This document shows, in pieces, positions 34,179 through 43,255 of a DNA stretch of 64,000 nt. How positions within the stretch are numbered: the stretch's first letter is position 1; each line of letters opens with the position of its first letter. Source of the stretch: Mycolicibacterium neoaurum VKM Ac-1815D (GTDB taxonomy: Bacteria > Actinomycetota > Actinomycetes > Mycobacteriales > Mycobacteriaceae). The stretch covers positions 4,960,001 to 5,024,000 of the forward strand of contig NC_023036.2 in NCBI RefSeq assembly GCF_000317305.3. Reading direction: 5' to 3'. Both the position numbers and the translations under genes were made by a program. Under the pieces are notes generated by a model. That model was not told where the DNA came from and ran no database searches. It saw nothing but the letters and a program-made list of their open reading frames with translations.

Positions 34179-35218
34179 GTATCGATTTCGGCCGCCCCCA
34201 GCTGGTGCTGCGGCGCGGCACCGCGGTGGCGTTACGGGCGTCGTGGCGCAGCATCGCGGTGCTGTCGGCGCTGGGCGCCGCCGCGCTGGTGTTGGCGGTG
34301 CTGGCCCTCGGCGTCGGTGAGTACCCGGTCTCCCCTGCCGAGGTCATCGCCGTGCTCACGGGTTCCGACCGCAGCTTCACCAGCGTCGTGGTGCTGCAGT
34401 GGCGCATGCCGCGCATCGTCGCGGCACTGGTCATCGGCGCGGCATTGGGGGTGTCCGGCGCGATCTTCCAGGCCCTGACGCGCAATCCGCTGGGCAGTCC
34501 CGATGTCATCGGATTCGGGTTCGGTTCCTACACCGGCGCGTTGGTCGCGATCGCCCTCTTCGGTGGGGGCTACTACCTCACCGCCGGCGGTGCGGTGATC
34601 GGCGGCCTGCTGACCGCGGTGGCGGTCTATCTGCTGGCCTACCGCAACGGCATTGCCGGTTTCCGGCTGATCATCGTCGGCATCGCGGTCAGCGCCGTGC
34701 TCAGCTCGCTGAACCAATGGATCATTCTCAAGCTCAAGCTGCACCAGGCGGTGACGGCGGCCATCTGGCAGCAGGGCACGCTCAACGGCCTGCGATGGGA
34801 GCAGGTGGGCCCGGTGCTGGTCTGCGTGGCGGTCGCGCTGCTCGGTGTCGTGGCCATCGGCCCGCAACTGCAGGTGCTGCAGATGGGTGACGACGTGGCG
34901 GGCGCGCTCGGGATCAGCCCGGAGCGCGCCAGGCTGGCCTACTTCGGGGCCGGGGTGGTGTTGATCGCGGTGGCGACGGCGGCCGCCGGGCCGATCTCGT
35001 TCGTCGCGCTGGCCGCCCCGCAGTTGGTTCGCCGGTTGACCGCGACACCCGGGGTCGGACTGGTGTCCTCGGCGGTGATGGGCGCCGTCCTGCTGCTCGC
35101 CAGCGATCTGATCGCGCTGCGCATCTTCGCCCCCGCCGAGCTTCCGGTGGGTGCGGTGACGGTGGTGGCCGGCGGGTTGTATCTGGTCTGGCTGTTGATC
35201 ATTCAGGCACGGCGATAG
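34175..35218 (+). CDS. Fe-siderophore ABC transporter permease (FecCD family), second subunit
   Basis: A 347-residue permease starting at GTG 34175 (VSIDFGRPQLVLRRG); the longer ORF back to 34007 is the other permease's frame. Motifs RMPRIVAALVIGAALGVSG, FQALTRNPLGSPDVIGF and GPISFVALAAPQLVRRL pair with the first subunit to form the heterodimeric channel. The ATPase gene begins 8 bases later. Confidence 0.9.
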   Translation: MSIDFGRPQLVLRRGTAVALRASWRSIAVLSALGAAALVLAVLALGVGEYPVSPAEVIAVLTGSDRSFTSVVVLQWRMPRIVAALVIGAALGVSGAIFQALTRNPLGSPDVIGFGFGSYTGALVAIALFGGGYYLTAGGAVIGGLLTAVAVYLLAYRNGIAGFRLIIVGIAVSAVLSSLNQWIILKLKLHQAVTAAIWQQGTLNGLRWEQVGPVLVCVAVALLGVVAIGPQLQVLQMGDDVAGALGISPERARLAYFGAGVVLIAVATAAAGPISFVALAAPQLVRRLTATPGVGLVSSAVMGAVLLLASDLIALRIFAPAELPVGAVTVVAGGLYLVWLLIIQARR

Positions 35219-35225
35219 GGAGAAC

Positions 35226-36029
35226 ATGGCAACGTTGCGCGCGCAGGACCTGACTCTGGGCTACTCGGACACCCCGATCGTGGCCGGTTTGAACGCCGAG
35301 ATCACCGAGGGTGCCATCACCGCGATCGTGGGGCCCAACGCCTGCGGGAAGTCGACACTGCTGCGCGGGCTGGCCCGGCTACTGCGTCCCGCCGGGGGGC
35401 AGGTGCTCCTCGATGGTGCCGACATCAGTTCGCTGCGCACCAAGGATGTCGCCCGCAAGCTGGGCCTGCTCCCGCAGTCCTCGATCGCGCCGGAGGGCAT
35501 CACGGTCGCCGATCTGGTTGCCCGGGGCCGATTCCCACATCAGCGGGCGCTTCGCCAGTTCACCCGCGACGACGAGGTGGCGGTGGCCGAGGCGATGGCG
35601 GCCACCGGTGTGACTGCCCTTTCCGGACGGGCCGTCGACGAGTTGTCCGGCGGTCAGCGGCAACGGGTCTGGGTGGCGATGGTGCTGGCCCAGCAGACCC
35701 CGCTGATCCTGCTGGACGAGCCGACGACGTTCCTCGACATCGCCCACCAGATCGAACTGCTGGACCTGTTCGCCGAACTCAACGACACCCAGGGCCGCAC
35801 CATCGTCGCGGTGCTGCACGATCTCAACCATGCGTGCCGCTTCGCCGATCAGATCATCGCGATGAAGGCCGGCCGCATCGTCGCCCAGGGCGAGCCGGCG
35901 CGGGTGATCACCGCGGACCTCGTCGAGGATGTCTACGGCATGAAATGCCAGATCATCGACGATCCGGAAACCGGCACACCACTGGTGGTTCCGCGGGCCT
36001 CGCCGCGCGACCGCGCCCGTCGTCGCTAA
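35226..36029 (+). CDS. Fe-siderophore ABC transporter ATPase
   Basis: A 267-residue FepC-type ATPase: Walker A GPNACGKST (36-44), Q-loop in LGLLPQSS, signature ELSGGQRQRVW, Walker B LILLDEPTTFLD, H-loop VLHDLNHAC. GGGAGAAC precedes the ATG. Its stop overlaps the convergent binding-protein gene by 4 bases. Confidence 0.94.
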   Translation: MATLRAQDLTLGYSDTPIVAGLNAEITEGAITAIVGPNACGKSTLLRGLARLLRPAGGQVLLDGADISSLRTKDVARKLGLLPQSSIAPEGITVADLVARGRFPHQRALRQFTRDDEVAVAEAMAATGVTALSGRAVDELSGGQRQRVWVAMVLAQQTPLILLDEPTTFLDIAHQIELLDLFAELNDTQGRTIVAVLHDLNHACRFADQIIAMKAGRIVAQGEPARVITADLVEDVYGMKCQIIDDPETGTPLVVPRASPRDRARRR

Positions 36030-36991
36030 GAGTCCGACAGGTCGGCGACCGGCCTGCCGGCCACGGCGTTGCTCAGCTGCGGAACCAGCAGGTCGATGGC
36101 GTAGAGCAGGGCGTTGGGCCCGCCGTAGGCCAGGGCGCCGCTGAGGGTCGACTCCGATCCGGCGTAGAGGGTGCGGTCCTCGCGCACCACGGCCAGTCGC
36201 TGGAATGCCGGTGACCCCGCCAGCTGCTGCTTGGTGACCCCGTTGACGAACAGCACGTCCCCCTCGAGCAGGCTCAGCTTCTCCTGGGAGACCTCACCGA
36301 CGGTGTCCTGGGCGCCGAACCCGAGCTCGTCGAACAGGGCGCGGCGCGGGTCGCCCTTGCCGATCAGGTAGGGCGCGTCGACCTCGGAGCTGAAATCGGC
36401 GACCAGGGTCTTGCCCGCGAAGTCCGGATGATCGCTGGTGGCCTGCGCGATCTTGGCCTCGACCTCGTCGACGAGTTCCTTGGCCCGCTGTTCCTTGCCC
36501 AGCGCCTTGCCGGTGGTCAGAAGCTGGACGTCCCAAGGGGTTTCCTCGTCCGGGTAATCGGCGGACTGGATCACCGTCGGCGCGATCTGAGACAGCTGGT
36601 CGTAGGTTTTCTGGTCGATGGTCTCGTAGATGGCGAAGATGACGTCGGGCTTGGCCGCGGCGACGGCCTCGAAGTTGATGGTGTCACCCTCGATGACCGG
36701 CACGCCCTTACCGTCGGTCTCGGCCTTGACCCAGGGGAAGTCGTTGTAGTTGTCGTACCAGGCGCGGGTGCCCACCGGGACGACGCCGAGGGCCAGCACG
36801 AAGTCCTGGTCGTTCCAGCCCATCGTGACGATATTGCGCGGATTGGCAGGCACCGTCGTCTCGCCGAACTTGTGGGAGATGGTGACGGCATCCCCGGCGG
36901 CCCCGGGATCGGCCGGCTCGTTGTTCGCGCATCCTGCGAGGACGCCGACGGCCAAGACGAGGGTGGCCAGCATGGCCGTGACACGCAGCAT
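36026..36991 (-). CDS. Fe-siderophore-binding lipoprotein
   Basis: A 321-residue periplasmic-binding-protein of the FecB/FepB class. Signal peptide with lipobox LAGC (Cys21), then two lobes with IVTMGWNDQDFVLALGVVPVG and a long connecting helix region. It delivers ferric siderophore to the adjacent permease, though transcribed in the opposite direction. TAGGCT 6 bases before ATG 36991 gives a leaderless start that sits inside an IdeR-like box. Confidence 0.9.
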   Translation of the reverse strand: MLRVTAMLATLVLAVGVLAGCANNEPADPGAAGDAVTISHKFGETTVPANPRNIVTMGWNDQDFVLALGVVPVGTRAWYDNYNDFPWVKAETDGKGVPVIEGDTINFEAVAAAKPDVIFAIYETIDQKTYDQLSQIAPTVIQSADYPDEETPWDVQLLTTGKALGKEQRAKELVDEVEAKIAQATSDHPDFAGKTLVADFSSEVDAPYLIGKGDPRRALFDELGFGAQDTVGEVSQEKLSLLEGDVLFVNGVTKQQLAGSPAFQRLAVVREDRTLYAGSESTLSGALAYGGPNALLYAIDLLVPQLSNAVAGRPVADLSDS

Positions 36992-37009
36992 TAGGCCAGC
37001 CTAACCTAG
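36991..37009 (-). promoter_or_regulatory. IdeR/DtxR-type iron box over the -10 and start codon
   Basis: CTAGGTTAGGCTGGCCTAA on the minus strand matches the mycobacterial IdeR 19-mer TTAGGTTAGGCTAACCTAA at 16 of 19 positions. It contains the -10 (36998-37003) and ends at the A of the ATG, so bound repressor would block promoter and start site together. Confidence 0.78.
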
Positions 37010-37014
37010 GCGAG

Positions 37015-37605
37015 TCAGCCTCCGCCGCCGAGTCGGCGCAACCAACTCCCGAACGGATGCCGCACGGTCACCGAACCCAGTCGGATCCGCCCGCGCACGA
37101 TGACGTGCAGCTGATCCGAGGGCGGGGTCCCCCGCACCTTGACCGTCGAGCTGCCCATCAACGCGTCGACACCGTTGACATCTGCGGTCGCGCCCGTGGG
37201 CAGGATGAGCTCGGTGGAGCTGCAGTAGTCGTCGATGACCACCTGGACCACCGGTCCCGGCAACACCGCCGAGGTGAAGTCCAAGGTGGTGCTGCACATC
37301 CGGGTGTGCAGCACGAGCATTGGCGCGACGGTCCAGATCCCCCGGCGGTCGATCGATGTCATCCAGCCGCGCAGCTGATCGGGTGGCAGCTGCGGGCGGG
37401 CGGGCACCCCGAGCTGTTGGGCGGGCAGATCGGCGAGCACGGTGCGCAGTTCCCCCCGCGTGCGGGCGGCCAACACCGAATCCGTCCGGTCGGCGAACTC
37501 GTCGAGGGTCAGCATGCCCTCGGACACGGCGCGTTCGAGCAATCCGTTCACCCGGGACCGGTCGGAATCGGAGATGCGTAGGTGATCGTCGGGACTCGAA
37601 ACCAT
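37015..37605 (-). CDS. DUF1707 domain protein
   Basis: A 196-residue protein: DUF1707 at about 8-60 (LRISDSDRSRVNGLLERAVSEGMLTLDEFADRTDSVLAART region), then a beta-strand C-terminal domain resembling LiaF/DUF4097 (STVKVRGTPPSDQLHVIVRGRIRLGSVTVR). No membrane helix. Such proteins are often envelope-stress associated; role unknown. TACCCT 7 bases before ATG 37605 suggests a leaderless start. Confidence 0.8.
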   Translation of the reverse strand: MVSSPDDHLRISDSDRSRVNGLLERAVSEGMLTLDEFADRTDSVLAARTRGELRTVLADLPAQQLGVPARPQLPPDQLRGWMTSIDRRGIWTVAPMLVLHTRMCSTTLDFTSAVLPGPVVQVVIDDYCSSTELILPTGATADVNGVDALMGSSTVKVRGTPPSDQLHVIVRGRIRLGSVTVRHPFGSWLRRLGGGG

Positions 37606-37612
37606 ATCTGCG

Positions 37613-37618
37613 AGGGTA
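37613..37618 (-). promoter_or_regulatory. -10 hexamer for the leaderless DUF1707 gene
   Basis: TACCCT on the minus strand ends 7 bases before ATG 37605. Confidence 0.5.
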
Positions 37619-37622
37619 ACGA

Positions 37623-38840
37623 TCAGCCGAACTCGACGTACATGTGCCGCATCCCGGTGTGCCGGTTGCTGCGGGTCCACTCGACCGGCGCGACCAAGCG
37701 AGCGGCGCCGAACCGGGCAAGCAGTTCCTCGAACAGCACCCGCAGCTCAAGGCGGGCCAGGTTGGCACCGAGGCAGTAATGAACACCTTGGCCGAATCCC
37801 AAGTGCGGGTTCGGTTTCCGGGTGATGTCGAACCTGTCGGGGTGGACGAACACCGCCGGGTCGCGATTGGCCGAACCCTCCCAGATCTGCACCTTCTGCC
37901 CGGGTTCGATCCGACATCCGCCCAGTGTCGCCGCGGCGGTAGCGGTGCGTCGCTTCGACGGCGACGGGGTGGTCCAGCGCACCATCTCCTCGATGGCCGA
38001 CGGCAACAGCGACAGGTCGCCGCGCAGCAGGTGCAACTGCTCGGGATGCTCGATGAGCGCCAGCAGACCGCCCGCGACGGCGTTGCGGGTGGTTTCCGCA
38101 CCGGCACTGAACAGCAGGCTGAAGAACAGGTAGAGCTCGACCTCGGAAAGGGGAGCGAGCGAGTCATCCAGCTCGGCGTTGGCGACCACCGAGAGCATGT
38201 CATCGGTCGGCGTGGCCCGTTTGGCGGCGATCAACTCCATCCCGTAGCTGTACATCCGCGAACCGGCCTCTTCGGCGCTCAGCTGCCCCACCGCCGCGCT
38301 TCGCGCCTTGCCGAAGTCGAACTGCGGTTCGATCGCCTCGAACAACCAGTGCCGTTCGGAATCGGGCACCCCCAACAGGATGCAGATCATCTGCATCGGC
38401 AGTTCGGCGGCCACGTCGACCAGGAAATCCAGCGGCTCGCCCGGGGTGACCGCATCCAGCAGGGTGCGAGCACGGGCGCGCAGATCCTCTTCGACGCGGG
38501 TGATCATCCGCGGGGTCAAGCCGGAGCTGACCAGTCGCCGGATCGTGCCGTGGCGCGGGTCGTCCATCATGTTGAGCACCTGACCGGCAACGGCGAGGTC
38601 CTGTAACAGCGTTCCCCCGAAGCGGCGCGTACCTCCGGTCACCGAAGAGTAGGTCTGCGGATCACGCAGTACGGCAAGGGTTTCGGCGTAGGTCGCCACC
38701 GACCAGAAGCCCTCGCCGTCGGGGGTGTGCACGGTCGGTTCGTGCCAGTAGACCGGGGCCTCACGACGATGTAGCGCGAACAGTTCGTGCGGGAATCCCT
38801 GCGCGAAATTGTCCAGATCGGTGAGGTCGGCCAGTGTCAC
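37623..38840 (-). CDS. cyp126: Cytochrome P450, CYP126-like
   Basis: A 405-residue soluble P450. I-helix AGAETTRNAVAG, ExxR in EEMVRWTTPSPSKRRTA, and haem loop GFGQGVHYCLGANLAR with Cys356. The natural substrate is unknown. GTG overlaps the purB TGA (GTGA). The symbol is by position next to purB, as in M. tuberculosis, and should be confirmed by identity. Confidence 0.85.
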   Translation of the reverse strand: MTLADLTDLDNFAQGFPHELFALHRREAPVYWHEPTVHTPDGEGFWSVATYAETLAVLRDPQTYSSVTGGTRRFGGTLLQDLAVAGQVLNMMDDPRHGTIRRLVSSGLTPRMITRVEEDLRARARTLLDAVTPGEPLDFLVDVAAELPMQMICILLGVPDSERHWLFEAIEPQFDFGKARSAAVGQLSAEEAGSRMYSYGMELIAAKRATPTDDMLSVVANAELDDSLAPLSEVELYLFFSLLFSAGAETTRNAVAGGLLALIEHPEQLHLLRGDLSLLPSAIEEMVRWTTPSPSKRRTATAAATLGGCRIEPGQKVQIWEGSANRDPAVFVHPDRFDITRKPNPHLGFGQGVHYCLGANLARLELRVLFEELLARFGAARLVAPVEWTRSNRHTGMRHMYVEFG

Positions 38841-40261
38841 AGAATGGCGCCCGAGGTGTACTTCGCCGCGTCGGGATAGCGGCCGATCAGTTCCCCGACG
38901 GCGGCGACGACACCGTCGACCTGGTCACCGGCGGCGCCGGTGAACGCCGCCTTGTCGGCCAGTGCGTCGTCGAGGGCGATCCGATCCAGCGGCAGCCGCG
39001 GATCGGCGGCCAGCCGGTCCAGCAGATCGGGTTCGGCACCCTTCTCGCGCATGGCCAGCGCGACGGCCACCGCGTGCTCCTTGATGACCTCGTGCGCGGT
39101 TTCGCGGCCGACGCCGGCGCGCACCGCCGCGATCAGGATTCGGGTGGTGGCCAGGAACGGCAGGTAGCGGTCGAGTTCGCGCTGGATGACGGCCGGATAG
39201 GCACCGAACTCGTCCAGCACGGTCAGGAACGTCTCGGTCTGTCCGTCGATGGCGAAGAATGCGTCCGGCAGTGCCACCCGGCGTACCACCGAGCAGAACA
39301 CGTCACCCTCGTTCCACTGCGCGCCGGCCAGTTCGGCGGCCATCGATGCGTAACCGCGCAAGACCACCTGCAGCCCGTTCACGCGTTCGCAGGAGCGGGT
39401 GTTCATCTTGTGTGGCATGGCCGAGGACCCGACCTGTCCCGGCGCGAACCCCTCGGTCACCAGTTCGTGGCCGGCCATCAGGCGGATGGTGTGCGCAAAC
39501 GAGGACGGTCCCGCACCGAGCTGGACGAGGGCGGACACCACATCGTGGTCCAGCGACCGTGGATACACCTGTCCAACGCTGGTGAAAACATCGGTGAAGC
39601 CCAGGAACTCGGCAACCCGGCGTTCCAGCTCGGCAAGTTTGCCCGCGTCGCCACCGAACAGATCGAGCATGTCCTGGGCCGTGCCCATCGGGCCCTTCAC
39701 CCCGCGCAGCGGGTACCGGTCGATCAATTCACGCAGCCGCGTCAGCGCCACCAGCGTCTCCTCGGCGGCCGAGGCGAATCGCTTGCCCAAGGTGGTCGCC
39801 TGGGCCGCGACGTTGTGACTGCGCCCGGCCATCACCACATCGCGGTAGAGCACCGCCCGCTCGGCCAGCCGCGCGACGACCGCAACACCGTGGGTGAACA
39901 CCAGTTCCAGCGATTGCCGGATCTGCAGTTGCTCGACGTTCTCGGTCAGGTCCCGGCTGGTCATGCCCTTGTGCACATGCTCGTGGCCGGCGAGGGCGTT
40001 GAACTCCTCGATCCGGGCCTTCACATCGTGGCGGGTCACCCGCTCACGCGCCGCGATGGAGCCCAGATCGACGGTTCCGATCACCCGCTCGTAGTCCTCG
40101 ACGACCCCGTCCGGGAGCGGAATGCCCAGCTCGGACTGGGCACGAAGAACGGCCAGCCAGAGCCTGCGCTCGGCAATGATCTTGTTCTCCGGCGACCAGA
40201 TCTCGGCCATCTCGGCGCTTGCATAGCGGTTGGCCAGAACATTCGGGATCGTCACGGACAC
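38837..40261 (-). CDS. purB: Adenylosuccinate lyase
   Basis: A 474-residue fumarase-superfamily enzyme acting twice in purine synthesis (SAICAR to AICAR, adenylosuccinate to AMP). The superfamily signature is GSSAMPHKMNTRSCERV; other conserved parts are HEHVHKGMTSRDLTEN and MAGRSHNVAAQATTLGKR. Confidence 0.96.
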   Translation of the reverse strand: MSVTIPNVLANRYASAEMAEIWSPENKIIAERRLWLAVLRAQSELGIPLPDGVVEDYERVIGTVDLGSIAARERVTRHDVKARIEEFNALAGHEHVHKGMTSRDLTENVEQLQIRQSLELVFTHGVAVVARLAERAVLYRDVVMAGRSHNVAAQATTLGKRFASAAEETLVALTRLRELIDRYPLRGVKGPMGTAQDMLDLFGGDAGKLAELERRVAEFLGFTDVFTSVGQVYPRSLDHDVVSALVQLGAGPSSFAHTIRLMAGHELVTEGFAPGQVGSSAMPHKMNTRSCERVNGLQVVLRGYASMAAELAGAQWNEGDVFCSVVRRVALPDAFFAIDGQTETFLTVLDEFGAYPAVIQRELDRYLPFLATTRILIAAVRAGVGRETAHEVIKEHAVAVALAMREKGAEPDLLDRLAADPRLPLDRIALDDALADKAAFTGAAGDQVDGVVAAVGELIGRYPDAAKYTSGAIL

Positions 40262-40266
40262 ACAGC

Positions 40267-41685
40267 TTAGGGTGCGTCCTCGAGATGGCTCGGATCGGTG
40301 ATGCCCTCACCGCGGATCCCCAGCTGCCGATTGATCAGCGTGGTCACGCCGTAGAGGACGACACCGGTGACGACAAGCAGGCCCGCCAGCACGTACTGCT
40401 GTGTCGGCCGCCCCGACAACGGGGTGACCAGATAGGCCGAGGCCAGCGCCCCGATGACCGGCAGCACGGTCGGCGTCCGGAAGTGCGCGCCGTCGGCCTT
40501 CACATCGCGGCGCAACACCAACACCGCGATGTTGACGATCGTGAAGACGGCCAGCAGCAGCAGTGATGTCGTGCCGCCCAGGATCGAGATGGCCTTGCTG
40601 CTGGCGAAGGCCGACACGTAGAAGATCAGTCCGAACGCGATGACGGTGGTGAAGGCGATCGCGACATAGGGGGTGTGGCGGGTGCGGTGCACCTGGCCGA
40701 ACACCGGCGGCAGCACATGCTGGCGCGCCATGCCGTAGATGAGCCGGCTGGCCATCAGCATGTTGATCAATGCGGTGTTGGACACCGCGAACATGGTGAT
40801 GAACGGGAACAGCGTGTCGATGGGCAGCCCGGGCGCGGCGGCCTCGACGACGTCGACCAGCGGGGTGGAGCTCTCCTTGAGGTCACCGATCGGCACCAGG
40901 GCGACCGCGATGATCGACACCAGCACGTACACGACGCCGGCGATACCCAGCCCGGTGAGCAGAACCTTGGGAAAGATGCGGACCGGGTCCTTGGTCTCCT
41001 CGGCCATGTTGACCGAGTCCTCGAAGCCGACCATCGCGAAGAACGCCAGTGAGGTCGCCGCCGTCACGGCGACGAATGTGCTTCGGTCACCTTCACTTTC
41101 GAACACGGTCACCCGGGAGAAGTCGACGTCGCCGCCCTGGGTGAAGGCCCACAGCCCGACCAGGATCACCACGCCGAGGCCGGTGATCTCGACGATCGTG
41201 AGGACCACGTTCAACTTGACGCTCTCGCTGACGCCGCGAAAGTTGATCGTCGCCAGAATCGCCATGAACGCCAACGCGATCGCGGCGATGCCGAACTTGC
41301 CCCAGTCCAGTCCGAAACCCTTGACGAAGTTGGCGGCGAAGGCCTGCGATGCCGTGGACGCCGAGGTGATGCCCGAACACATCACCACGAATGCGACGAG
41401 GAAGGTGACGAAGTGGATGCCGAAAGCCTTGTGCGCGTACAGGGCTGCGCCGGCCGCCTGCGGATACTTGGTGACCAGCTCCAGGTAGGAGAAGGCGGTG
41501 ACGGTCGCGATGAGGAAGGCGATCAGGAACGGCAGCCATGCCGCGCCGCCGACCTCGCCGGCGACCTGGCCGGTGAGCGCGTAGACCCCGGTGCCCAGGA
41601 TGTCGCCGACGATGAACAACAGCAGCAGCCCGGGTCCCATGACCCTTCGCAGCTGCGGTTCGTCGTTGGTTTTCGGCTCTGACAC
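40267..41685 (-). CDS. APC-family amino-acid permease
   Basis: A 472-residue transporter with about twelve helices, starting MGPGLLLLFIVGDILGTGVYALTGQVAGEVGG (helix 1, unwound GTG). It has FFAMVGFEDSVNMAEETKDP, the APC helix-6 signature. The substrate amino acid or polyamine cannot be told. GTG 41685 follows GAGGGGG. It lies 5 bases after the end of purB's start side and is downstream of a TetR gene, its probable regulator. Confidence 0.88.
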   Translation of the reverse strand: MSEPKTNDEPQLRRVMGPGLLLLFIVGDILGTGVYALTGQVAGEVGGAAWLPFLIAFLIATVTAFSYLELVTKYPQAAGAALYAHKAFGIHFVTFLVAFVVMCSGITSASTASQAFAANFVKGFGLDWGKFGIAAIALAFMAILATINFRGVSESVKLNVVLTIVEITGLGVVILVGLWAFTQGGDVDFSRVTVFESEGDRSTFVAVTAATSLAFFAMVGFEDSVNMAEETKDPVRIFPKVLLTGLGIAGVVYVLVSIIAVALVPIGDLKESSTPLVDVVEAAAPGLPIDTLFPFITMFAVSNTALINMLMASRLIYGMARQHVLPPVFGQVHRTRHTPYVAIAFTTVIAFGLIFYVSAFASSKAISILGGTTSLLLLAVFTIVNIAVLVLRRDVKADGAHFRTPTVLPVIGALASAYLVTPLSGRPTQQYVLAGLLVVTGVVLYGVTTLINRQLGIRGEGITDPSHLEDAP

Positions 41686-41704
41686 TGCCGCCCCCTCACT
41701 GGTC

Positions 41705-42334
41705 TCAGACGTGCGCGACCCGGTCGTCGACCGGCGCGAGCACATCGATCACATCGATCAACGTCGCTCGTGCGGTTGCGCGGGGACCCTCCCCTTCATC
41801 CACCAATGAGGCAACCACAGCTCCGTCCACCGCGCACACCAGGGCGGTGACGAGCTCGCTGCGCACCGCACGGCCCGACCGCTCGACGACTTCGACCACC
41901 GCATCGGTGCGCTGCCGCAGGATGCGACGCTGGATATCGCGTAGTTCCGGCTGCCGCGCACATGCGATGAGACGTTCGTAGCGCGAGATCAGTTGCTCGG
42001 GCATACGCGCTCCCGGGGCGTCACCCACCAGCAGGTCCACCAGCAGATCCGCCGTCGACTCGGCGCCGCGACGGCGCCGCGACAGGGTGGCTACCTGCGC
42101 CCGGAGTTGCTCGGCTTCCCGCATCCCCACGTACTCCACCGCCTTGGCGATGAGGTCCTCCAGCGACGAGAAATAGTAGGTGGTCGATGCCAGTGGCAAC
42201 CCGGCGCGGGCGGCGACCGCACGGTGGCGCACCGCGTCGATGCCACCCTCGCAGAGCAGATCGGCGGCGGCGCTGACCAGAGCGCCCCGCCGTCGCTCTC
42301 CCTTGGGGGTCACCGCCGCCGTCACGCATTGCAT
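41705..42334 (-). CDS. TetR-family regulator
   Basis: A 209-residue repressor with helix-turn-helix AVRHRAVAARAGLPLASTTYYFSSLEDLIAKAVEY (about 34-68) and a ligand domain of all-alpha type. It lies 19 bases upstream of the APC permease gene in the same direction, so it probably controls that gene and itself. Confidence 0.85.
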   Translation of the reverse strand: MQCVTAAVTPKGERRRGALVSAAADLLCEGGIDAVRHRAVAARAGLPLASTTYYFSSLEDLIAKAVEYVGMREAEQLRAQVATLSRRRRGAESTADLLVDLLVGDAPGARMPEQLISRYERLIACARQPELRDIQRRILRQRTDAVVEVVERSGRAVRSELVTALVCAVDGAVVASLVDEGEGPRATARATLIDVIDVLAPVDDRVAHV

Positions 42335-42439
42335 CGTGCCAGCGAAATCCCAGTTGCATGGGGTTTTTCGGCAATCATTACGGCGTTACACATGTATCGC
42401 CGCGCCATAAGATCAAACGCCGATGGCAGGATGTCGCAC

Positions 42440-43255
42440 ATGCCCGCACCGAATCGCCGCGCCCTGTTACGGATGGGTCTGGGCGCTCTCGCCGGTTACG
42501 CAGTGGGATCCGCGACTGCGCCGGTCGCACACGCACAACCGGCACCGACATACCAATCGGGTTCGTTCCGCTCGGCCGCCCGCGGCGGGCTGGCGACCAA
42601 CTGGGCGATCGCACGACCGCCGGGCCAGACGGCGCCGCTGCGACCGGTGATCGCCTTGCACGGCAAGGGCAGTGATGCCGCAACGGTGATGGCCGGCGGT
42701 GTGGAGCAGGGCCTGGCCGAAGCGGTGGCGGCGGGCCTGCCGCCGTTCGCGGTGGTCGCGGTCGACGGTGGCGGCGGCTATTGGCACAAACGGGCGTCCG
42801 GTGACGATGCCGGGTCCATGGTTCTCGACGAACTGCTGCCGATGCTCACCGACCAGGGTCTGGACACCTCGCGCGTCGGATTCATCGGCTGGTCGATGGG
42901 TGGTTATGGGGCGCTGCTGCTCGGTGCGCGGCTGGGACCGTCCCGCACCGCGGCCATCTGTGCGGTGAGTCCCGCGCTGTGGACCTCGCCGGGGGCTGCC
43001 GCACCGGGCGCCTTCGACGATGCGGCGGACTACGAGGCCAACAGCGTATGGGGCCTGCCCGCACTCGGGGAGATTCCGCTGCGCATCGACTGCGGCAACA
43101 GTGACCCGTTCGCGTCAGCGACGCGGCAGTTCATCGCCGGACTCCCCACCCCGCCTGCCGGCGGATTCTCCCCGGGTGGCCATGACGGCGGGTTCTGGAG
43201 CGAGCAATTGCCTGCCGAGATCTCTTGGCTGGCACCGCTGTTGGTCAGAGGCTGA
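42440..43255 (+). CDS. Tat-exported esterase (alpha/beta-hydrolase)
   Basis: A 271-residue secreted esterase. Twin-arginine signal peptide NRRALLRMG with cleavage near AHA-QP (about 32). Catalytic Ser152 in GWSMGGYGA, probable Asp222 (NSDPF) and His248 (GGHDGGFW). Related to the antigen-85/esterase-D branch. ATG 42440 has GGCAGGA 8 bases before it; ATG 42431 is an alternative. -10 TAAGAT at 42408-42413. It overlaps purD by 11 bases at the 3' end. Confidence 0.85.
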   Translation: MPAPNRRALLRMGLGALAGYAVGSATAPVAHAQPAPTYQSGSFRSAARGGLATNWAIARPPGQTAPLRPVIALHGKGSDAATVMAGGVEQGLAEAVAAGLPPFAVVAVDGGGGYWHKRASGDDAGSMVLDELLPMLTDQGLDTSRVGFIGWSMGGYGALLLGARLGPSRTAAICAVSPALWTSPGAAAPGAFDDAADYEANSVWGLPALGEIPLRIDCGNSDPFASATRQFIAGLPTPPAGGFSPGGHDGGFWSEQLPAEISWLAPLLVRG

